From: Magnolia sinica
Lineage: Eukaryota; Streptophyta; Magnoliopsida; Magnoliales; Magnoliaceae
Assembly: GCF_029962835.1 (NCBI RefSeq)
Contig: NC_080583.1
Coordinates: 69,487,158-69,551,157, forward strand
Reading direction: 5' to 3'
DNA length: 64,000 nt
The position numbers and the translations under genes were made by a program. This document shows, one piece after another, positions 55,496 to 64,000 of this stretch (the first letter of the stretch is position 1; the number at the start of each line of letters is the position of its first letter). The notes beneath the pieces were generated by a model, which worked only from the letters and a program-made list of their open reading frames with translations, made no database searches and was not told the origin of the DNA.

Positions 55496-58050
55496 CCTCT
55501 CCCTCTCTCCCTCTCTCTCAATCTCACTGCAAGAGGGTTGATAGAGGGGTTTGTTCCCCAAATCCAACAATATATCTTTCCGACGATCATCCATTAAAGT
55601 CAGCAACTCATCGTTGGTATCTCTCTCTCTTTTTCTCTCAAACATTGAATTAGGGTTTTGCATAAGTAATCAATTATTAGAAATTTTTATTTATTAACCC
55701 TATGTAATTAGAAAAAAAAATTCTGATTTGATGACCAAATTGAGTTTGTTTTTCATCTTAATGAAATTGGTCAACCTGGCCATGTTTTGAGTCGGGCTTT
55801 TTTTTTTTTCCTTTTCAAATATTCCACCAAGGTTTGTACAATACAAGTGAATGAGATCAAAACACATTATTGGTTCAATCTGGGCCCTAGTGGACATGAT
55901 ATACCCCTGATTGGGGTTGATCCTAACTAATGATTAGGGGACTATTGAGAATCACATATGAAAGATTAAGAAAAGGGCAACCAACATTCAATTGGTAAAA
56001 AATTCATCCAACTGACAGCAAGTATATAACATATAGCCTATTCATGATAGGGCACAATGGATGAACAATCTGGATCTCTTACATGTGTGCCATGCATAAC
56101 GATATCAATAGCTTGTTAAATAACCATGGCCTAATTTCAATTCAATGCCAAATGGAATTTTGCTCCATTTTATATAAACCAAAATCGACACTTGATGGAG
56201 CGAACCAACTCTCAGTTTCTGCCAAATGGCACCACTTATCCTATAGCCTACTAACGTCAAGGAAGCCTTGTATGATTATTAGTGACCTATCATACCTGTT
56301 GGACACACATGTTTTCATCATCCTACTTCTACTTATGCTTTCAAAGCTAAACATAATGAAAATTTTGATTATTAGAAATTCTATTTTTTAATTTCTGAGG
56401 TAGAGATGGAAATATATGATTTTATGATAATTATTTCTTTGCATTTTCTGCATCATTTTGGTTATTTTGATTTTGTAATTTCTTTTCTTGCATTTTCTAC
56501 ATACATTTGGGGGTCACCATTCACCTATGAGAGTAGATGCAAGTGGAGCCCACTCACTCATCCACATTGTCATCACTCTTTTATATTATTCTCCACCCAT
56601 ATAGTACGATTGGTGGTTTTGATCCAAGCAGAGAGACGCCTTTTTAAGTTTGGCATTTATGAAATGGTTGATGGTGGAGATGAAAATGACATTGGCTTTG
56701 GGTAGTTGGAAATTGAAAATGTTTTGTAAAAGATTAGAAGATAAATCTAAAGCTCTCTTCTAGGCTCCTTTTGATATTCTCTTTTACTATTGCATGCATA
56801 TGGGAAATATTTCTAAAATAAAACCTTTTAAGATCCCTTTCCTATGAAAAATGGGCAACTATATGTGAGTCATTTTCCATCATAAACTACCATGGAATCT
56901 GTGAAAATTGATGGTTGATCTTCTCTCAATCTTGTTGGTTAATTTGTGATTGTTGTGGTAATATTCTTTATTTTTACACTTTACTTAAAAGGATTGTAAT
57001 TTGGAATACAAAAAAAGCACAAAAACTCTCATTGACAATGGAATAAGTTTTCAAAAAGAATAAAGTGTGGAATGTACATTAGCTTCTTATTACAAAAAGG
57101 CTATTTAAAGTTGGGTCCAATTGTGATAATGTTCTCACCTAAAAATCAGGCCGGTTGGCTAATCAGGTGGACCATAACATTTTTAAAAGATAAACAACTT
57201 AAAATGGTTCAACCAAATTTTTTGGAGCTGCCCATTTGTTTTCTAGACTATATGACCACTTAATTGTTGTACCGATCAGATACTTATATTAAAGCATTGT
57301 GGGACCCGGTAATGGATGGTCTAGATATTTTGTCCATGTGCCATCCAGACACTATGTTGAGGCATGTGCATGAGCTACCTCTAAATTTAAATTGATATCA
57401 TATTTGAATGGTTTAGAGATAGGATTTTGTTTGGTTCCTTGAAATGTTTAGGTTCTTGCCATTATGGGATGGAGCACAAATATCTTATGACCATCATAAA
57501 TGCTTTTCACGTGAATAGGCCAGAAATATGCCATGTGATGTTTGTTTTGGATGTCATGCACACTCGAGTCATATATAATTTGGTGAAATTGGTGCAACTA
57601 AGACCAACTAAATGGAAAAATCAGGCAACAAATATATTCCCTAATTGGTTTGACTCATTTCAAGATGAATCTGATCAAACCATACAATTCAACCTGACAT
57701 GGACCGAGTCAGGAAGAGTTTCACAAAGCAACTTATGATACTCATCGGAAGCATATAAATATGAGGGTGGTTTTTCCAAAGCCCATTTTCACTCTTTTTT
57801 TCTTGTTTCTAAAGTTTGATAGGAGAGCACTATTCATTTTAAGATAAATGCTTTAAAATCTTTGAATTTTTCTACTAAAATTTTACATATAAAGTACCAT
57901 TATGATTTCTCATCCTTGAGATAAGATTTCAAAACTTTTTAGTGTTTTACCTGGTTTCAATTGAAGATCATAGATGCACGTGTTTAGAATTAGATCTGTG
58001 AATGGGTGAATGATATTTCTTTATTTATTTTTGTAAGGTGCAGGTTCAAA
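55432..58050 (+). other. CACTA 5' leader and first intron, no exon recognised
   Basis: Starts with a CT array (55441-55491) and CT-rich sequence continuing the leader from 52353. It then becomes AT-rich. Around 57110-57340 there are MITE-like phrases (caggtggaccataacatttt, gtgggacccggtaatggatg). Frames at 56083-56705 and 57427-57738 have no domain features and are not called. Confidence 0.45.
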
Positions 58051-58440
58051 ATGGACCCTTGGGTTAATCGGAATCCGACTGTAATGGGTAGGGAGTGGAT
58101 GACACTAAGTTTCCCAAACCCATGTTTTATTTCTAGAATGAGAAGCTTTCTAAAGTTTACACGAGAAAACCTTCCTAGTAGAGAAACCATTCTCTATCCA
58201 CGCACCACTTGCAGATATGTACATTTACTGATTTCTTATGATGATTTGAAAATATATCTAATGAAAAATGGATTCGACCCAAGATATAGGGTTTGGAACA
58301 TACATGGTGAGCATGTATCACCTGAGCGTAATGAAGGTGCATCAAGTTCCCAACAATATCATAGTGTCCCAAACTTAAATGAGGTTTACAACACGATTGT
58401 TCAAAAACTCGGTGGTAACAACCTATATGATGTTGTCTAG
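58051..58440 (+). pseudogene. CACTA transposase N-terminus (transposase-associated domain)
   Basis: ATG 58051 follows a good acceptor (taaggtgcag) and opens MDPWVNRN. Next come the typical domain features FISRMRSFLKFTRENLPSR, a degraded CPCRxC region (YPRTTCRYVH), and IYLMKNGFDPRYRVWNIHGE, which corresponds to the family's GF..Y..W..HGE ending. This domain precedes tnp2 in plant En/Spm transposases. Several metal-binding Cys are replaced by Tyr or Thr. The frame ends with TAG at 58440, earlier than in intact genes. Confidence 0.82.
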
Positions 58441-58529
58441 GATGAGCCAAACGTGACCCTTGCGGTCAAAGGAATCTTCAGAGAAAAATGAAACTAATAA
58501 GTTTAGAGTAAATCTACAAGACACAATGA

Positions 58530-60790
58530 TTAAGTTGTACCTTGGGGCCCAAGATTTGACTGCGCTGACTTTCATTGTACAACTTTTCAAATGAAAGGTG
58601 AACCATGGATGGAGTGAAAAAAGATTTATAGAGCTCCTTCAACTACTAAAGAAGGTGTTACTTTCCCATAACAAGGCCCCAACTAATACCTACCAAGCGA
58701 AGAAGTTCATTACAAATTTAGGTCTTAATTATGTGAAGATCCATGCTTGTCCAAATGAGTACATCTTATACTGAAGAGAGTACGAGACGAAAACCAATTA
58801 TCCAAATTATAAAACTTCTATATACAAGACAGAAATAGATTATGAGAGAAAATAATCTCAAGTACCTGTTAAAGTGTTAAGCTATTTTTTATTAACACTA
58901 AAGCTGCAAAGAATGTTCAATGTGCCATGGTTGGTGAAATAAATGTCCTGGCACTCAATCAGGAAATTGGAACATGAAAAGGAGCATCTGGCTGATTCTA
59001 TTGCATGGAGGAATCTCGATGACAAGCATACGGATTTTTCAGTTGAGCCTCACAATGTTCGATCGGGTCTAACCATAGATGGGTTTAACCCCTTTGGTGC
59101 TTTCAGTATGTCGTATAGTTCGTAGCCCGTTATATGTGTGATATACAACCTTCCAACAACGCTTTGTATGAAACCTTAGTTTACTATATTGACTTTGCTC
59201 ATTGAGGGACCGCGACAACTAGGAAAGGATATTGACATTTATTTACAACCATTGATTGATGAATTGCAAGACTTATGGTGGAAAGGGGTCATGACATTCG
59301 ACGCATATAATGAAAATAAATTCAACATGCGTACCATTTTATTCTAAACAATCCATGACTTTCTATAATATAGTAATGTTTCTGGTAGTAGGACCAATGG
59401 TAAGTATGGTTATACTGTATGTGGTCTTAACACAGATTCATTGAGACTCTAGTATAGAAAAAAAAAACATGTTTATATGGGCCACAAATAGTGGTTTCCA
59501 ATGTTAGACCAGGCTAGGAAGGACACAAGTGCTAACATGTTCAATAAGAAAGTGGAGATGAGACATCAACCGATCCGTCTGGATAAAATTGAGGTCGAAA
59601 GACAAACTGCGAACCTCGATATGCAGTGGAAGAAGACAGGGAAGAGGAATATAAAGGGTATAGATGGAGGCCGACAGCAGATAGCGGATGATGTTGAATC
59701 ACAATTGGTCTTCAAATGGTCTATATCATTTGATCTGAAGTATTGGAAGGATATTCCTGTGCATCACAACCTTAATGTTATGCATATCGAGAAAAATGTT
59801 TGTGAAATCATTGTCACTTTAATGTTGAACAAGCCTGACAAAACCAAGGATGATGCTAATGTGCTCAAGGACTTGAAACGATTGAGAATTAATAAGTGTA
59901 TATGGCTGAAAAAGAGCAATGACAAGGTGATTCAGAAACAAGGTCCTTTCTATCTTGAAAAGAAGAGAAAAAACTTTTCATCCAAACTTTGCATGAGTTG
60001 CGTGTTCTAATTAGTTTTAGTGGGAATTGGAAGAGCATCCTAACAAAAGATTGCATAGATTTAAAGGGAATGAAGTCTCATTCTTACCATGTGTTGATGC
60101 AACATTTGCTTCATCCTCTCATCAGCATGCATTCAGGGATAAGAAGGTCATTCATCTGGTAATTACAAGCTTTTGTACCTTCTTCAATGCCTTGTGCTCA
60201 ACAACCATAGACCTTCAAATGCTCCTCACTCTGGAGAGGGGCATGGCTATGATGTTATGTCAGCTTGAGATTATATGCCCTCCATCGATATTTGTCATGA
60301 TGATGCATTTGTCGATCCACTTGGCTTATGAGGCTTGCATATGTGATCCTGTATATTATCGATGGATGGATCCATTTGAAAGGTACGGTATGTCCTTAGA
60401 ATGAATAAATCGGCGGAACATCTATTGTTGCATGTATACGTAATATGTCATTAACTCTGTTAGGTTCATGAAGACATTCAAGGCCTATGTTCATAACAAG
60501 ACGCGACCTGAGGGTTGCATTGCAAAACAATATATCCAAGAGGAGACAATTATATACTGCAACCAATACAGAGGAAAACAGAGAACAAGCCTCTTAGAAA
60601 AACTGAACAAACAGCTTGACAAAGTCATTCCAAGACTATAGAAGTTGCAAAATATTATTGATGATGACCTTAATGATGACAATGTTGGTCTAGTAGGTTC
60701 GGGTCAAAGTGTCATCCTAGTGGGCATCAAATATGAACAGGCTCGTACCTGGGTATTAAAGGGTCATGCTAGCTACGAGGTGTGGGAAGG
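58530..60790 (+). pseudogene. CACTA tnp2 transposase, decayed
   Basis: Collinear with the tnp2 family across several frames: NHGWSEKRFIELLQLLKK, YVKIHACPNEYILY, YPNYKTSIYK (where intact proteins have a CPxCGxSRW-like site), WRNLDDKHTDFSVEPHNVRS then LTIDGFNPFG, IDIYLQPLIDELQDLWWKGV, PVHHNLNVMHIEKNVCE, FNALCSTTIDL, YYRWMDPFERY and the downstream YVHNKTRPEGCIA of the DUF4218 region. Numerous stops (for example near 58593, 58775, 59124) and frameshifts inactivate it. In the first CACTA no such gene remains. This element is the only transposase source seen for the family here. Confidence 0.9.
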
Positions 60791-61576
60791 GTATGTATAA
60801 TTAGCTCATATGTATATATCTTCCTTACTTTTTACAATTTTGATATAACAATGATATTGAATAACGCGCACGAAGCACAAAGATTTCTTGTAACAATGTT
60901 ATAGGAGAACCAATAGGGTGCCTGGCGAGGACCTCAAGCTTTTGTTATGCAATACAATAAGTATTGTATTAATGGTTTCCTCTTGGATATATGTATCATG
61001 ATCTAACCATTCAAAACATGGGTTTAATTGTAAATGGGTCAAGGCTAAAAGTTCATGTAAAAGAAGGATGATCATTACCATTAGATTGGTGGCCAGCAAA
61101 TAATAATTAAAATGAAATAGTCAAAGGTCCAAATGCAATGAGTAGATTTGTCTAAGGTCAGGTTTGTTCAATCAATCTGATTGTAGGTTCGTACCCCATA
61201 TACAATGGAGTCCACATTTCAATTTTCAATGCTTGTCTCTTGATCTTTACACACACATCTCTCATTGTGAATAAAGACATTTGTGAAGGTTAAGAAAATC
61301 AACACGATTAGAGCAGAGAGCTCAGACACAACCAACGACATTAAAGCTAAAATTTGAGATATGGATAACATTGCAACTAATGTCCAGGAGACCTTATCCA
61401 GAAACAACCTCAAGGATGTCCATACAATGGTTGAATACGGATCCCAAGATGCCACAACCCTCAACTTACTAGTCCATTCAGGAGTTAAAATGCAAATTAA
61501 TATCAAGATTCCTATAATGAAGACAACCATTATGCTAGAACTGAAGAATTGCGACACTATCTACAATGTTAATGCT
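60791..61576. other. Sequence after tnp2, no gene recognised
   Basis: Frames at 60899-61099, 61219-61557 and 61361-61744 overlap on both strands and show no domain. May be the 3' part of the CACTA element. The last frame runs into the solo LTR. Confidence 0.35.
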
Positions 61577-63803
61577 TGTAACACTCGGCCCATCCAAAAC
61601 AATGTCCTGAGGTGTCCACATGGGAACTGCCACAGGACCACACGATTCGACCGCTCATATGAGGGATATCACCGACAAATTAACCCGAGTTATGCCACTA
61701 ATGCGGTCAAGTTTGATTATGTTCAGACCAAGCATGGACCGTAAAGCCGGTCTGCCTATCTGTACTTGGCAACTGCCTGTACAAGCCATGCAACGCCCAA
61801 GGAAGGGTAGAAAAATTTAAATTTTGGGGAGGTCGTGGGCCTCAGTGGGCTTGTGGTCCATCACAGACTATGGAATCAGATGACGCCTGGAAATGAAAAA
61901 TTCGCGTCGTCCAGTCAGCATATGCCAAGTGCGACTCGCCCTGACCTTAGCCTAAAGTTTAAAATTTTAAATCAATGGTCCTTTGCTTAAAACAGAGAAA
62001 TGAGACATTTCAGCCATCGGACCTCTTCTAAATTTACACCAAAGGCTGAAAACATTTCTCTGCACCTATCCATAAAATCTGAACCCCGATCGTGGAAGAC
62101 TGTTGATCACAAATCGGACCCTTGTGATAAAACTCCGCATCTATTTACCGTCTAAATTATTGTGCATGTGCGATTGTAAGAAAAATTCATTTAGGAACTT
62201 TTCTAATAGTTTGCTTAACTTGCATGCCATGATAAATTGAAGTTAGATCAGTCCTCAAAGTTTGATTGGACCTGGAAACTGTGCTAGATGTACATCCTTG
62301 CATCTGATTTTATCTAAATACTCTTCCTTATTCCTTGCATAATTGAATTCTCCTGCAGTGTGAGTGACTTGTGATCTTCTTAGTTTCTTAGGAAATCCAA
62401 CTTTGTGCTCTTACATGTCTAATTTTTGTTACTAGGAGTAGTTTGCATTCATTTGATATCCTGAAATCTATGTCTTGATTGAATGTATGTTTATTTTTAT
62501 TTATAATTGAGGATAAATCATGACTGTCTGGAAATGTTAAGGAATACAACCCATTCTCTTGGTTGGTCAGGGATCTACAAATTGTGAAGGCGACCCCATC
62601 GGTTGGGCCGTCCTGTGACTAAACTAACCGATTTGGGCAGACGCGAATGGACGACAGTAGTAGGACTATCTGGAATGTTTGCACCCGATGTCATGCATTT
62701 CGTGCTCACCTGAATTTGGGTGGATTGGTCCACCAACTGACCAACCACGTTTGTTAACCATATTTGCTCACGCTTGTTTGGAACCTAGAACACCCCACAC
62801 CCATGAACGCCCACTGACATCTGTTAGAAGTGATCTACAAGTCTTGTGAGTCGGGCATGATGGAATGGGACGTTATGCCCGAACTGTTGGCCTACATTGG
62901 GGTGACGAGCCTCCCCGTAGTGACCGCAAGTGATCCCGCCTTCTAGCACTCCTCACATGCTTTCATCAGGGGTGAGGGACGTAATGGGATCAAGGATCGT
63001 GAGGCCCAGGCCTCACAAATGGTTAAGGGCATTGATAACCAATTTCTCCAAAATTGTTGGATGAACAGAATAAACTAAATACTCGACTAACACATTCATG
63101 ATCGCATCGCATTAGCTAGGTTGGCGACTCGGTAGTTAAGGTCACAATGAGGGAGCGTTTATCATGTGTGAACATTGGATGAAGTCGCTTGAGGGAGTGT
63201 CGTTGGTGAGGTCATGCATCATACCATAATTCATGTATACGCATTAACAAGAGTAGTTAGAGATTTGTGAATGTATGCTTTTCATTAATATCATCATGGA
63301 ATTGTTATTCGATGTAACTCATTGCTAATGGCACCCACTGAGTTGATCACTCACTCCCACTCTGGGACGGTGTTTTAAAACACCAACCAGAAACTTCATT
63401 AGATGCAGGTGATGTGGAGCTCGACAAGCTGAGTGGGACGAACATAGACGAGGAAGAGGAGCTTTCCTACTTCCAGCTAATGGGCGGATCTTCGTAGACC
63501 ACATGGGCTGGCGATGGGCTTTTGAGTGAAGGGATTTAGCATACCATTTCTTTTGGACATTTTACATGTATATTTTGTCGGGCAACGCCTTATGCGACCC
63601 ATATGATATTTCCTGTTAGACCCGCATTTACTAGATGCCTTTATTTCAATAGCTTATTGTGGTTTGTGGTTTATGTTCCAGTTGATCCCTTTAATGCTCA
63701 TTTCAATTGATTTATATACAAAATTACTACACTTAGGATATAAGTGACACCCGAGAACTTGGAAGTTGAGTGTTGCTCGACCCCCAAATTTCAGGGCGTT
63801 ACA
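61577..63803 (+). mobile_element. Solo LTR, 2.2 kb, near-perfect target duplication
   Basis: Termini tgtaacactcggccc and aatttcagggcgttaca, flanked by atgct (61572-61576) and atgcc (63804-63808). It shares with the 52354 LTR the phrases tgagtcgggcatgatggaat, ggggtgacgagcctccccgt, gagttgatcactcactccca and the 3' end gctcgacccccRaatttcag, but it is shorter and its 5' half differs, so it is a related subfamily. Confidence 0.8.
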
Positions 63804-63891
63804 ATGCCTGAGTTTAGGAGAATGAGGCAATCCCACCTGACAGACAAACCCTCATCTATACCGGAAAACTGCTCGAGGATAGCCAGTCATT
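63804..63891. other. Short spacer
   Basis: 88 bp of unassigned sequence between two LTRs. Confidence 0.3.
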
Positions 63892-64000
63892 TGTAAGGCC
63901 CCGAGTTTTCGGAACCCGAGTATATGACTCATTCTACAAAAACCCAAGTGTTAACCTTTAAATATAGTTTAATTCAAGTATTTTTTTTCTTTTTCTTTCA
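63892..64000 (+). mobile_element. Start of a further LTR of the same broad type
   Basis: tgtaaggccccgagttttcg, gaacccgag resembles the tgtaacgccccga type of LTR start. The element continues beyond the window. Confidence 0.5.

Larger units (their letters stand above)
51739..61576 (+). mobile_element. Second CACTA element, same family, with transposase remains; right end not found
   Basis: Begins cactaccaaataatgg. The order that follows equals the 5' (right) end of the first CACTA read in reverse: taaaggctatg, gctatggatataaactgtag (a degenerate form of gctacgg...ccgtag), the AAGGG-type MITE, then a CT-rich leader. It lies within the gag of the minus-strand gypsy element. A solo LTR (52354-55426) is inserted in the leader. 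The transposase reads plus strand from 58051. No right terminus with TTC duplication is visible before the second solo LTR at 61577, so the end is unresolved. Confidence 0.82.

Noticed and set aside
55367..55663. Frames across the CT array after the solo LTR
   Set aside because: Low complexity, and they span the junction of two different elements.

Overview
The window is nuclear DNA from a flowering plant and consists almost entirely of nested, decaying transposable elements. I find no intact host gene, no tRNA or rRNA gene and no CRISPR array. Evidence for a plant nuclear genome: plant Ty1/copia and Ty3/gypsy protein domains, a primer-binding site matching plant tRNA-Asp, a CACTA (En/Spm) transposase, and intron-containing fragments of plant NOT1 and of a plant LRR receptor kinase. 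The very abundant fold-back MITE with ends like GTGGGGCCCACCATGATG reminds me of magnoliid genomes; that is recollection and a weak inference.

Layout. 1-2691: 3' end of a Tat/Athila-like gypsy element inserted in a copia element. 2702-about 7100: 3' part of that copia element, of Sirevirus type (RNase H, env-like ORF, polypurine tract, 3' LTR). 7383-15634: an 8.3 kb large non-autonomous gypsy element with two LTRs and a non-gag, non-pol coding region. 15635-27348: MITE-rich spacer with a TA-array/MITE cluster, tandem repeats and several fold-back families. 27349-37544: a complete 10.2 kb CACTA element with a TTA target duplication, carrying multi-exon pieces of NOT1 and of an LRR-malectin receptor kinase (a Pack-CACTA). 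38340-42910: decayed copia LTR-gag-protease, split by a hAT-like element (39517-42396) that is itself filled with four MITEs. 42990-48747: a minus-strand internally deleted gypsy chromovirus-like element whose 3' LTR is split by a 3.2 kb solo LTR (43178-46384). 49138-51738: minus-strand Tat/Athila-like gag-protease element, broken by a second CACTA of the same family starting at 51739. That second CACTA carries a decayed tnp2 transposase (58051-60790) and is interrupted by a solo LTR (52354-55426). Further right lie another solo LTR (61577-63803) and the start of a further LTR at 63892.

How the parts relate. The two CACTA copies share terminal inverted repeats, CCGTAGC-type subterminal repeats and a MITE at the same place in the 5' end. 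One has transposase remains and the other captured host gene pieces, so they look like a donor/parasite pair of one family. The two Tat/Athila-like elements share a conserved coding tail in the place where reverse transcriptase would be expected. This suggests a non-autonomous lineage with its own protein. The GGGCCC MITE recurs at least a dozen times and is also built into the LTRs of the gypsy elements.
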